DNA of 64,000 bases from Burkholderiales bacterium (GCA_016200845.1 JACQDW010000011.1:1-64000), one strand, 5' to 3'. Numbered from the stretch's first letter, positions 31,221 through 41,043 are shown. Numbers and translations are program-made. Notes: a model not told the origin generated them from the sequence alone.

Positions 31221-32193
31221 AGTGAGCGCCGCATTGTTTAAATCGTCGCTGACTAAACAAAACCGCATGCTGGTAAGAGTGCAGTTCACACTCGACTAAC
31301 AACTGCGCAATACTCGCCTGCACATCACTGCGATCCTTGCCGTGCAACATACAAAAAAGCTGATAAGGCCAGTCGGCAAGATTTGATTTTCTTTGATAAC
31401 ACAAGCTGACCATGCCGCTGGCAGCGATACGTCTTCCCACTTCTGTACAGCGCTGTGCAGGCACGTTTAGCACCAACATCGCATTGGCGCGATAACCCAG
31501 CTCGTGATGACGCAGTACGACACCAAAGCGGCTCATGACATCATGCATCTTCCATGTTTTCAGTTGCTGCAAGACCCAATCTTCATCATCGCCAAGGTGT
31601 GCAAAAGGCTGCGATTCAAAACACAAACCATGCTGCAAGGCGTGTAACAAATGGCGCTGGCGCAGACTCAACAGCAAAGGTCGCTCTGGGCTATGCCGCG
31701 TCGATGGCCTCATCACATTTGCTCGCGCCATATTCAAGTCAAACCCGAGATCAATGTGATATTCCTCGACCAACGGCAAGAGCAATAGTTTCCCGCACTG
31801 ACAACACGTCTCCAATTCAACAACCGCCTGTTGCAAAGCATGCTGATTGGCCGCACCAATCACGAACCACACATTGTATGCATGCTCACGTTGATAATTG
31901 TGATTGACGCTGGGGTGCGCACTAATCAGGCTTGCGACATGCTCCAAACGGCTGTCGTCCACCTGCATCGCAGCGAGACAACTGACGGCAACGCGATTAG
32001 GTTTAAACACTGCACCAACGCGACTAATCACACCGCTTGACTGCAAGCGTGCCAAGGTTTCCATCACCGTCGCCTCGTCCACTTGCAAGGCTTGCGCAAT
32101 CTGCGCATACGGCTGCGCCACCAAGGGAAAATCATGCTGAAACTGGTTGAGCAATTGCATTTCCATGAGGCTCAAATTTGAAGAATCACCCAT
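31162..32193 (-). CDS. NirDL-type fusion siroheme decarboxylase protein
   Basis: two tandem AsnC-like halves (VISRVGAVFKPNRVAVSCLAAMQV and VMSRFGVVLRHHELGYRANAMLVL). Confidence 0.8.
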   Translation of the reverse strand: MGDSSNLSLMEMQLLNQFQHDFPLVAQPYAQIAQALQVDEATVMETLARLQSSGVISRVGAVFKPNRVAVSCLAAMQVDDSRLEHVASLISAHPSVNHNYQREHAYNVWFVIGAANQHALQQAVVELETCCQCGKLLLLPLVEEYHIDLGFDLNMARANVMRPSTRHSPERPLLLSLRQRHLLHALQHGLCFESQPFAHLGDDEDWVLQQLKTWKMHDVMSRFGVVLRHHELGYRANAMLVLNVPAQRCTEVGRRIAASGMVSLCYQRKSNLADWPYQLFCMLHGKDRSDVQASIAQLLVECELHSYQHAVLFSQRRFKQCGAHYGAPTPTITTEQGEHLACV

Positions 32194-32203
32194 ACCATGC
32201 ACC

Positions 32204-33415
32204 TCAAAAACCGATGCGTGCAGCACGCGAAGTAAAGAAAATTCCGCTAGGCGAATCGGCCTGCAACACTTGGCGCGTCGTAAAATCATCGGTTGCGATC
32301 ACCATCACGCGATGATCGTCACGCGCTGAAATCCAAACGGCTTCACCACGCGGCGTAAATTCCATATGCAAAATTGCTTTGCCAGGAGTCAGTGTCTTGA
32401 TCACTTGCCGACTTTCGACATCGATCACATTCACTTGCCCATTATCGGGAAACGCAAAGTTCACCCAAATCTGTTTGCCATCAGGCCGCGCCATCACAAA
32501 CACAGGCTGCCCCGCGACGGCGACCCGCCCCACTTCTTGCCAACTTTCGGTGTCCACAATCAAGACTTCATGACGTCCAATCGCAGGCACATAGGCATAG
32601 CGACCAGCGATCGCCCACCCGCGCAAATGCGGCATTTTATAGACGGGTAGTTTTTCTTCTCCCTTACTATAATCAGGCAAAATCTTGCGTACTCCTCTGT
32701 CCAAGTGCCATAAATCGAGCATCGCCATACCATCTTCACCAAACAAACCCGCCAGATAATAACGACCATCCGGCGTCACCAAACCATCATAAGGTTCGCG
32801 CCCCACCTGCTTAAACGTGCGCACTTGCGGGTGACGTGGATCGCTCAGATCAACGACCCAAATCTCGCCACTATCAAAACAACTCCAGACAAAGCGCTGA
32901 CCCGGTGCATCAGCCAAACCCACCACTTTAGAACGCTTGCCCTCACTACCAAAACTGGTGGGAATATCGGCCAATAATTCCAAACTCGCCGCATCAAAAA
33001 TCTTGACACCACCAGGTTGATAATTTTGCGCGGCAATCAAGCGACCATCCTGAGAAATCGCGCCACCAATGCTATTCCCCGCCTGCACAATGCGCTTATC
33101 AATTTTCTGCAATAAGAGATCTACTTTCGTCAAACCACCGTCACGTCCAAACACATAGGCGAACCGCGCATCACGCGAAATCACCACCGAAGCATGCGAC
33201 AAATCGCCAAGTCCACTCACGCTGGCAAGTCGCGTCGCGCCACTATGCTCAACGATTTGCACTCGCCCGGAAGCACGTTCAATAATGATGCCGAGATCAC
33301 CAGTGCCGCGCACACCAACGTGGCCACATGCAACAAGTGTGGTCACGCCAACCGTAACGCTAAGGCACCGAAAAAAAGTAGGTGAGAAAAATCCGAAACA
33401 ACTAAGGCTCTTCAT
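32204..33415 (-). CDS. nirF: NirF-like heme d1 biosynthesis protein
   Basis: d1-type beta-propeller without CxxCH; cluster position. Confidence 0.8.
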   Translation of the reverse strand: MKSLSCFGFFSPTFFRCLSVTVGVTTLVACGHVGVRGTGDLGIIIERASGRVQIVEHSGATRLASVSGLGDLSHASVVISRDARFAYVFGRDGGLTKVDLLLQKIDKRIVQAGNSIGGAISQDGRLIAAQNYQPGGVKIFDAASLELLADIPTSFGSEGKRSKVVGLADAPGQRFVWSCFDSGEIWVVDLSDPRHPQVRTFKQVGREPYDGLVTPDGRYYLAGLFGEDGMAMLDLWHLDRGVRKILPDYSKGEEKLPVYKMPHLRGWAIAGRYAYVPAIGRHEVLIVDTESWQEVGRVAVAGQPVFVMARPDGKQIWVNFAFPDNGQVNVIDVESRQVIKTLTPGKAILHMEFTPRGEAVWISARDDHRVMVIATDDFTTRQVLQADSPSGIFFTSRAARIGF

Positions 33416-33799
33416 GCGGAAACCCCTTTTGCAATTGGGCGACGATCCAGCGCGCCTCTTCTTCATTTAAAAATCGCTTCCACGGTGGCATCGCCGTACC
33501 GGGACGCCCTTGCAAAATCACCGTCAGCAAACTGTCCGCAGGAAGCGCTCGCAACGTGTCGGGCAACAAGGCCGGCCCTAAGCCGCCTTTCAAACTCAGA
33601 CCATGACAAGAACCGCAGTCTTGCCTCACCAAGCGAATGAGTTCCACTTTGCGCGCCTTGGAAATAGTGTCGACCGCTCGCGGGATCTCAGCTTGTTGAA
33701 TACCAGTCGATTGCGCCTGCGACGACAACATCATGAGGCAGCTCAACACCAGCGCCAACACGCATATCAAACCAACTTGAAAAAGAAATTTGGGCTTCA
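33402..33799 (-). CDS. small c-type cytochrome (NirC/c55X-like)
   Basis: CGSCHGLSLKGGLGPALLP; signal-like N-terminus. Confidence 0.8.
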
Positions 33800-34074
33800 T
33801 TCGCAGACCCAGCGTCGCAATAAAAACAACGCAAACAATACGCCCCACACCATGACATCACCATGCGTCATTGGCATAAGTGCGCAAGGCAAGCGAACTA
33901 AGCGCCGCATTTTTGGGACTAGCTAAGTGGAGCGAAAACTAGGCAGAAAGAACTAGAGAGACATGCAAGCATCAGCAATGACAGATATCTTCTTCACTCA
34001 CAAAAAGTGCTTCCAGCAGGCGAAATTTGACGAAATCAAAATTGAAAAATCAGAAAAAAACGGAGTATCAAAGT

Positions 34075-34088
34075 TTGCGCGAAATCAA
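34075..34088. promoter_or_regulatory. possible FNR/DNR-type box TTGCGCGAAATCAA
   Basis: resembles TTGAT-N4-ATCAA, 5-4-5 spacing, in the nirC/cobA divergent intergenic region. Confidence 0.35.
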
Positions 34089-34170
34089 ACCAGAACCACT
34101 GCGCCAGTTTGCCCTTAGCGTATGCGCTCATTAGAATGTTTCGCAACGAACCAAGCATAAGGAAGTCAAC

Positions 34171-35061
34171 GTGAAACCCATTCCGCAAGCTCGACAAGAA
34201 GCTATCCCAAGCTTGAATCCGGCACCCGCCAACCATCAACAGACCTGCTCCGAAGTTAAAGTTTTTTTGGTCGGTGCCGGTCCCGGCGACGCCGAGCTAT
34301 TGACGCTGCGCGCTGCACGTCTATTGCAATGCGCCGATGTGATTGTCTATGACCATCTGGTCAGTGACGATGTGCTCAACTACGCCGCGCCTCATGCCCA
34401 GCGCATCTATGTTGGCAAGCAAACCAACTGTCATACGCTGCCGCAGCAACAAATCAATCAATTGCTGGTTGATCTCGCAAAACAGTATCAAAACCATCCT
34501 CCGCATGACGATGCATGCAAGCACAAACTCACAATCGCTGGCGCACACCAAGTCATCGTGCGCTTAAAAGGGGGAGATCCATTTATCTTTGGACGGGGAG
34601 GAGAAGAAGTCGAAGCCCTGGCTGAACAAGGCATCGCATTTGAAGTAGTGCCGGGCATCACGGCAGCCAGCGGCGTTGCCAGCTATGCGGGCATTCCATT
34701 AACGCATAGAGATTTTGCGCAATCATGCGTATTCACTACGGGGCATTTAAAAGATGGCAGTTTGAATCTTGACTGGGATGCATTGAGCCGTCCGCATCAA
34801 ACCGTGGTCATCTATATGGGGCTGCAAGCGCTGCCCGAAATCACGCGTCAATTTCTCTTGCATGGCGCGCCAGAAAACACCCCCGTCGCGCTAGTCGAAC
34901 AAGGCACCAGCGCCCAACAACGCGTGCTGTGCGGCACACTGACCACCATCACCGATCTGTGCCGTGCCTTGGGGCTCAAGTCCCCTAGTCTCATCATCAT
35001 AGGACAAGTGGTCACGCTGCACCGAAAACTGCAATGGTTTCACAACCAGCAAGCCCAGTAA
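34171..35061 (+). CDS. cobA: uroporphyrinogen-III C-methyltransferase (CobA/NirE-type)
   Basis: VFLVGAGPGDAELLTLRAARLLQCADVIVYDHLV and RLKGGDPFIFGRGGEE. Confidence 0.93.
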   Translation: MKPIPQARQEAIPSLNPAPANHQQTCSEVKVFLVGAGPGDAELLTLRAARLLQCADVIVYDHLVSDDVLNYAAPHAQRIYVGKQTNCHTLPQQQINQLLVDLAKQYQNHPPHDDACKHKLTIAGAHQVIVRLKGGDPFIFGRGGEEVEALAEQGIAFEVVPGITAASGVASYAGIPLTHRDFAQSCVFTTGHLKDGSLNLDWDALSRPHQTVVIYMGLQALPEITRQFLLHGAPENTPVALVEQGTSAQQRVLCGTLTTITDLCRALGLKSPSLIIIGQVVTLHRKLQWFHNQQAQ

Positions 35062-35065
35062 ATTT

Positions 35066-35244
35066 GGACTTACGCAAAATTGCGCTGGCTAGGCGCGGAG
35101 CCGAAGACAGTACACTTGTACGGCGAGGGCGCAGTGGGGAATTCAAGCGGCATGCTGCTTGCCCACGTAGCAGATAACACATGCTTGTGTTATCGCGCCC
35201 TGCAAGGGAACGTAACGACGCCAGCGTCTGTTTTGCGTAAGTCC
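35066..35244. mobile_element. MITE-like palindromic element, long form (copy 3, 179 bp)
   Basis: complete TIRs; internal palindromes; homologous to copy 1 inverted. Confidence 0.9.
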
Positions 35245-35880
35245 TATCGCAACAAGCGCCAACCGATTAAAGCAAACCACACAATTTGCATCAGGCCAAA
35301 CATCTCCGTCAGCATGCTGGCAGGGTACATCGTTGCCATGCCCAGCGCGCCAACGACGACGCCTAGCGCATTGATCCAAGAGGGGAACAAACGCGCCTTC
35401 CACGCCGCCACGCTGACCAGCAAAACCCACAAGCCACCGACGACTTCGTTGCCGCCGCCCAGCCCTTCGATCACCGTCGTCAGCGTGATCCACAAAGTCC
35501 ACGCCTGATCGGGCTGGGTCGCCGACAACTTCAACATCTGCGCCAGGCCAATATTCGCAATCATTCCGCTCGCCATCACCAATACCACCCAGGCAAAACC
35601 AAACACGCTAGCCACTTGCGACAAGCTTTCTTGTTGCGACTTCAAAGCGCGATGTATGCCCGCCACCAACACCGCCAACAGTGTGCCGAACAACACATAC
35701 CCGACCAGATTCGACACCATCAGAGCGTGTTGGTGCTCCGCTAAAAATGCGATTTTCTGCGCCACATTACCCCGTCCCGGATAAGGCCAATATGCGCCAT
35801 AAAATACAAAGATAGCACAATAAATTGCGGCCTCAGCCAAGGCGGATAAGCCAGCCGCTTTTCGTAATGTCATCATGTTC
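35244..35880 (-). CDS. DUF4386-like membrane protein
   Basis: MMTLRKAAGLSALAEAAIYCAIFVFYG...; multi-TM. Confidence 0.65.
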
Positions 35881-35944
35881 TCTCCTGAATGTAACAACAA
35901 AAAACACACATCAAGCTTACTCGCCTAAGCACGATTTACAGGAC

Positions 35945-36781
35945 TTACTCCAACATCAAACGCGCCCGACCAGACACCCGTATCGACGCCCCAGCTTCAG
36001 CAGAAATCTCCGCATGCAAACGAGAGCGCATGCCCATGTCTTCGCCTTGCACGATTTCAATTGCGCCACCATGCGGCCATTCCAAATCACGTAAATACCC
36101 TGCGAATGCAGCGGTGGCCGCGCCCGTGGCCGGATCTTCATATACGCCGCCAGAAGCAAACGGATTGCGTGTATGGAAGCGCTGCTCACTTTCGGCGAAC
36201 ACCAGCATCACCGTCGCGATACCCGCCTGACGCATGAACTGACGTCCGGCATTTAAATCGTATTGCATACGCGCCAAAGCATCGCGCGACTTTAATGCGA
36301 AGACAAAATGATCCGCGCCGCCATGAATGCGCGCTGGGGGAATCCGCAAATCCAACTCTGATTCCGCATACGAAAACAAACTCAATAATTCCGCCACCGA
36401 CTCCGCCGCCAGACCTTCACTATGGGTAGGCGGTGATTGCAACGTCGCTGCAACACCCGTTCCATCGCGTCTGCCTTCAACCGAAATCATGCCGCGATTG
36501 ATTTCCAAATTAAATTTACCAGCGCCGTATTCCATCGCCAAGGCTGCTCCCAACGCGATCGTCGCATGACCACAAAAAGGCACTTCCGATTCTGGCGAAA
36601 AATAACGCACACGCCAAGCACCATCTGGCTTTTGCACCGCAAACACCGTCTCAGAAAATCCAACTTCCGCTGCCATGCTCTGCATCTGCGCATCATCTGG
36701 AAACGCGTTCATGATCTTCACACCCGCCGGATTTCCACCCACATCGCCGTCCGCAAACGCGGCAATTTTTAATATCGACAT
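35945..36781 (-). CDS. PhzF-family isomerase
   Basis: GGNPAGVKIM, EVGFSETVFA, FCGHATIALG, EDPATGAATAAFAGYL. Confidence 0.92.
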   Translation of the reverse strand: MSILKIAAFADGDVGGNPAGVKIMNAFPDDAQMQSMAAEVGFSETVFAVQKPDGAWRVRYFSPESEVPFCGHATIALGAALAMEYGAGKFNLEINRGMISVEGRRDGTGVAATLQSPPTHSEGLAAESVAELLSLFSYAESELDLRIPPARIHGGADHFVFALKSRDALARMQYDLNAGRQFMRQAGIATVMLVFAESEQRFHTRNPFASGGVYEDPATGAATAAFAGYLRDLEWPHGGAIEIVQGEDMGMRSRLHAEISAEAGASIRVSGRARLMLE

Positions 36782-36802
36782 GCTTTCCCTTTCTCTGGTA
36801 TA

Positions 36803-36902
36803 GGACTTACGCAAAACCGTCCCAGCTAGGCGTCGCCGACGACGACAGTGCTGTAGCACGGCTAGGAGACGCAACAACGCTGGGGCGATTTTGCGTAAGT
36901 CC
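36803..36902. mobile_element. MITE-like element, divergent form (copy 4, 100 bp)
   Basis: same GGACTTACGCAAAA / TTTTGCGTAAGTCC termini, divergent centre. Confidence 0.8.
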
Positions 36903-36917
36903 TGTGGTATCAACAAC

Positions 36918-37250
36918 TCAATTGATCAAAACAAAACCCAGTGCCGTATTCACACTCTCTTTGACGACATTCAAAGCCGCATTAATCGCCGCCTCTGCCG
37001 CTAACATCCCCAACCCTTCCAAAGTTAGAAACACCATACGCGTCGCATTTTTTTGAATTTCCAAATGCAAAGTAGCTTGCTCTGCATTGATTTTTCCGCT
37101 CACCGACAAGACTTCAATCATGGCGAGAGACTGCGCCATTTTCTTCGCCTCAGTTTCGGCATACTCTTTTATTTCCGGCCATTTTTTTGCCAAGGCGCCT
37201 TGAAACGCGGCCAGCATATCTTGCGTCAATTGTGATGTATTCAGACTCAT
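36918..37250 (-). CDS. hypothetical protein
   Basis: 110-aa ORF MSLNTSQLTQDMLAAFQGALAKKW... Confidence 0.55.
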   Translation of the reverse strand: MSLNTSQLTQDMLAAFQGALAKKWPEIKEYAETEAKKMAQSLAMIEVLSVSGKINAEQATLHLEIQKNATRMVFLTLEGLGMLAAEAAINAALNVVKESVNTALGFVLIN

Positions 37251-37274
37251 TCCAAATCCCTTCGATCGAATTAA

Positions 37275-37731
37275 TTAAGCACCGCGCCGCTTCGCAAGCT
37301 CCAGTTTTAAAATAGCCGTAAAACTAGCATTAAACTGCATACGCAAAGGCGCTATCTGCGCTTTCGATATACAAGCAATCTGATGCAGCTGCTCCAGAGT
37401 CTCGATACTCTTACCCAGCAATCGCGTCTGTTCCGCTGTTAATTCATTTTTAGGAATCGCCGCCGCACGCACTGCAATCGCACTCGCATCGACTTTCAAA
37501 TCCTGATATGCCGATTGAAAAAATGAATACACACACTCGGGCAAACCGTCCTTCGCCTCCAACGTCAGCAAATGCGACTCCATTTTTTTCTGCAAGGCAG
37601 TGACGGTTTTATCGGTAGTTTCATCGTAATGACTGATGAGTTGAATATTGCAAGCACTCAGAATCAACAAACCAGATAGGCACAAGAAAAATCGCAGCTG
37701 ACGAATCAGCTTAATCGGAACAGGAAACATC
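37275..37731 (-). CDS. hypothetical lipoprotein
   Basis: lipobox LLILSAC; likely start MFPVPIKL, since the upstream ORF extension runs into the MITE. Confidence 0.6.
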
Positions 37732-37805
37732 GTCACCTCACACACAAATAGAAAGAGAGTTTGCCTTAAATTGCATAAAATTATGCACTCTTTTAAAAAA
37801 ATATA

Positions 37806-37906
37806 GGACTTACGCAAAATTGCGCTGGCTAGGCGTGGAGCCGAAGACAGTACAATTGTACGGCGAGGCGAACACAACAACGCCAGCGTCTGTTTTGCGT
37901 AAGTCC
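37806..37906. mobile_element. MITE-like element, short form (copy 5, 101 bp)
   Basis: identical to reverse complement of 18385-18485. Confidence 0.9.
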
Positions 37907-37943
37907 TAAAATATTATCGATCACCAAGCCTAGCCTTATCGTC

Positions 37944-38354
37944 CTAAGTATCTGGCGTATCCGTATCTTGCTCACCCCGCTTCAATTGCTCCCGCGCTTC
38001 GTGAGCCAAGGCTTCATATTTTCGACGGAAAAATTCCAAGCTTTCTTCATCAAGCTCTTCTAAGTCCAACAGCGCGTTATGCGCGCCTTTGGTTGCCCGA
38101 ATCAATTCATCAAGTTTGACCTGTATCGCTTCGGTATCCCGATTTTGCGTATTCTGAATCAAGAACACCATTAGAAAAGTAATGATGGTCGTCCCCGTAT
38201 TGATGACCAACTGCCAGGTATCGCTAAAATGAAATAGAGGGCCAGTGATTAGCCAAACCAAAATCACACTCACTGCGATCGCAAAGGTTTTAGGGCGGCC
38301 ACAAAACCGAGCAGTGGCTTGCGCAAACTGAGCATACTTAGGTGGACTTTGCAT
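37944..38354 (-). CDS. low-affinity iron permease family protein
   Basis: LVINTGTTIITFLMVFLIQNTQNRDTEAIQVKLDELI. Confidence 0.85.
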   Translation of the reverse strand: MQSPPKYAQFAQATARFCGRPKTFAIAVSVILVWLITGPLFHFSDTWQLVINTGTTIITFLMVFLIQNTQNRDTEAIQVKLDELIRATKGAHNALLDLEELDEESLEFFRRKYEALAHEAREQLKRGEQDTDTPDT

Positions 38355-38524
38355 CGTTATTACTCCGAAAAAAATTCTCATTTCAAAACTGGTTTGAATC
38401 AAGCAGGGCTAAACATGCTCCGTATCTAAACCGACAACAGCATATCATGTCCGAACATGGCGAGTTGGTATGCCCGACTTCCGGTCTAATAGCAAGCCTC
38501 GTCACCCACAAAAAGGAACGCAAT

Positions 38525-38989
38525 ATGATCATCGTCAAAGGCATACCATCAGCACATGCAAACCACTACAGATATGGGGGTACAGACGCCAATGGGCAAG
38601 TCCCACTCCAAGTCAAAGCTGAAGGGAAAGCGAACCCCTGTCGCCATTGCCTGCAACTCATAGAGGAAGGCGACGACATGCTGATACTCAGTTATCGCCC
38701 ATTTGAGACGGTACAAGCCTACGCAGAAACAGGCCCTATTTTTTTGCACAAAAATGAATGTGCACACTACCAAGAACATCAACTACCAGTCTGGTTCCCG
38801 CATATCAACCCCGCCATCATTCGTGGCTATGATCAACAAGACTGGATACTCTACGAAACCGGCAGTGTCGTCGCTGGCACAGAACTCACACCGGCGTGCG
38901 AAAGCATCCTCAGCCAACCAAAGGTCAGCTATGTGCATATACGTTCAAGATTCAACTGTTTTCAGTGTCGGGTTGAACGTATCGACTAA
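38525..38989 (+). CDS. DUF1203-like protein
   Basis: CRHCLQLIEEGDDMLILSYRPFE...GPIFLHKNEC. Confidence 0.8.
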   Translation: MIIVKGIPSAHANHYRYGGTDANGQVPLQVKAEGKANPCRHCLQLIEEGDDMLILSYRPFETVQAYAETGPIFLHKNECAHYQEHQLPVWFPHINPAIIRGYDQQDWILYETGSVVAGTELTPACESILSQPKVSYVHIRSRFNCFQCRVERID

Positions 38990-39028
38990 GCGAACCAAAT
39001 GCAACATCGGGTCATAGTGCTCTCAATA

Positions 39029-39466
39029 TCACTGTGACTTCAACGCCCTCCAACGCGCTATCGTCCCTATCAGAAAACACACACCCGCAATCAACCACAC
39101 TAGGGACGCTGTGATATCAAACGCAGTTAAACGCTGCGGCACTTTAATCAAAAACGGAATCAACAACAAGCCACGCAGCAGACAAATCGTGGTGATCACA
39201 CACAGTGCAGTCTTAAGGAAAGGCAAGCGTCGCATCAGCCCCGTTGCTGAAAACGCGTACAAGCCGCACAACAACATCAAGCAGCCAATGATCATGCCAC
39301 TCACGGGGGCATCCCAGGTGCCTCGCCGGGCAGATTCAACCACCCAATGAGGCGCGGTTAAAAATGCATACCAATCAGGTCCAAGTAAAGGGGCGATCCA
39401 GTGGATCACGGCGCCAAAAATGGCAATGCCTGCGGCGCATAAAAAAACAAAGCGTTCTAATTTCAA
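39029..39466 (-). CDS. small integral membrane protein
   Basis: four hydrophobic segments. Confidence 0.6.
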   Translation of the reverse strand: MKLERFVFLCAAGIAIFGAVIHWIAPLLGPDWYAFLTAPHWVVESARRGTWDAPVSGMIIGCLMLLCGLYAFSATGLMRRLPFLKTALCVITTICLLRGLLLIPFLIKVPQRLTAFDITASLVWLIAGVCFLIGTIARWRALKSQ

Positions 39467-39691
39467 GATTTGCTTCCTTCAATATTAACAACCATGATGA
39501 ACATTACCGTCGAATGCATTATGTTCGTCCTGAGACAATTTGACGACTTATTTAGTTCGACATCATGCCGCGACGCCTGACACACAGTACCGGGCGAGTA
39601 TTTTTATTTTTCTGCGAACCGTTTTACCACCTAACCGCCTCTTAGTATGGGAGGGACGTCCTCACACAAACGAAGTCAAAAGGAGTTAGCT

Positions 39692-39898
39692 ATGTTTTAT
39701 ACTAAAAATGTCCCCGGATGGGAGCGTCTGTTGCGTATTTTGATCGGCATCGTCTGCCTGGGATTCGCGATGATCAATTTTGGCACATCTGGCGCTGCGG
39801 TCGGTGCTGGCATTGCCGGAGCGATGTTATCAATGACAGGTTTATTTGGTTTTTGCCCTATGTGCGCGATGCTGGGGCGAAAACTCACAAAGAAATAG
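39692..39898 (+). CDS. DUF2892-like (YgaP TM domain) protein
   Basis: NVPGWERLLRILIGIVCLGFA...LFGFCPMCAMLG. Confidence 0.8.
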   Translation: MFYTKNVPGWERLLRILIGIVCLGFAMINFGTSGAAVGAGIAGAMLSMTGLFGFCPMCAMLGRKLTKK

Positions 39899-39982
39899 AG
39901 GGAAGCAAAAAGCCGCGCCGCGCAGCCACAAACAAAGCCGGAGCGGTTTGCGTGAGAAACACGCGCACCCTACTACGTAAAT

Positions 39983-40498
39983 ATGAAAAACACTGACACC
40001 AACTTAATTCTTGCCGCACAGACGGGCGACCCCAAGGCGATCAGCCGTCTGCTGACCTTGTGTCATGCCGATGCGCGGCGCTATGCGTATCGGCATTGCG
40101 CTGCAAGTGATGTCGATGACGCAGTGCAGGAATCGCTCCTGCTCATGTCACGAAAAATTCACACGCTCAAAGCGGCAGCGGCATTTTCATCCTGGCTTTT
40201 TGTCGTTATCAAACGCGAGTGTCGCCGACTTGAACGCATCTTACTCAAGCACGAACCGCTAGACGATGAAACCGCCGAACAACAATTAGCGCACCGCACC
40301 GACACGGATCTGCGCATCGACCTCGCGCATGCATTAGAATCGCTGCCTGCCCATTATTTAGAGGTGGTTTTACTACGTGATTTTGAAGAATTGACCATCG
40401 CAGAAATCGCCGGGAAACTCAAGGAGCCAGCAGGCGCGATCAAAAGTCGGTTACACCGGGCGCGTGAACTAGTGCGAGAGTATCTGTTAGCGCAATGA
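39983..40498 (+). CDS. ECF-type RNA polymerase sigma factor
   Basis: DVDDAVQESLL and LRDFEELTIAEIAGKLKEPAGAIKSRLHRAREL. Confidence 0.9.
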   Translation: MKNTDTNLILAAQTGDPKAISRLLTLCHADARRYAYRHCAASDVDDAVQESLLLMSRKIHTLKAAAAFSSWLFVVIKRECRRLERILLKHEPLDDETAEQQLAHRTDTDLRIDLAHALESLPAHYLEVVLLRDFEELTIAEIAGKLKEPAGAIKSRLHRARELVREYLLAQ

Positions 40499-40503
40499 GT
40501 TAT

Positions 40504-41043
40504 CTACAGAATAGCAGTAGGTGCCATGTCAGAACCCACACCAAGGGGCAGCTGATACCATGCAACATCATGCCATTGACCGTGCTTAAAACCGACTGAT
40601 TTATAGACCCCGAGCAGTTCAAAACCAACACTACGATGCAGCGCAACGCTCTTCACGTTCGGCTGTGCTATCCCTGCAAATGCCTGGCGATACCCCTTAT
40701 TCGCAAGGTCACGCAATAGATGTAGATATAACTTCTTTCCTATTCCCTGTCCATGCGATAAAGCACTCACATAAACACTCACATCAGCAGACCACTGATA
40801 TGCAGAGCGCTCACGATGTGGTGAGCCATAGGCATATCCAACGATGTTCCCTTCGATTTCAGCCACTAACCACTGCCATCGAGATTGATATTTAATAATC
40901 CTTTGCAAGAACTCTTCGGATGAAGGGAGTTCACATTCAAAAGAAATCGATGAAGCTGCCACATACGGCGCATAGATTTTCAACAGAGAATCAACATCCG
41001 TATCTAATGCAGGGCGAATTACAATATCTGATAAGGGTCTCAT
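40504..41043 (-). CDS. GNAT N-acetyltransferase (phosphinothricin acetyltransferase-like)
   Basis: VYVSALSHGQGIGKKLYLHLL and SVALHRSVGFELLG. Confidence 0.88.
   Translation of the reverse strand: MRPLSDIVIRPALDTDVDSLLKIYAPYVAASSISFECELPSSEEFLQRIIKYQSRWQWLVAEIEGNIVGYAYGSPHRERSAYQWSADVSVYVSALSHGQGIGKKLYLHLLRDLANKGYRQAFAGIAQPNVKSVALHRSVGFELLGVYKSVGFKHGQWHDVAWYQLPLGVGSDMAPTAIL

Noticed and set aside
35080-35508. 142-aa plus-strand ORF RWLGAEPKTVHLYGEG...
   Set aside because: The first part is MITE sequence and the rest is antisense to the DUF4386 gene, so it is treated as spurious.
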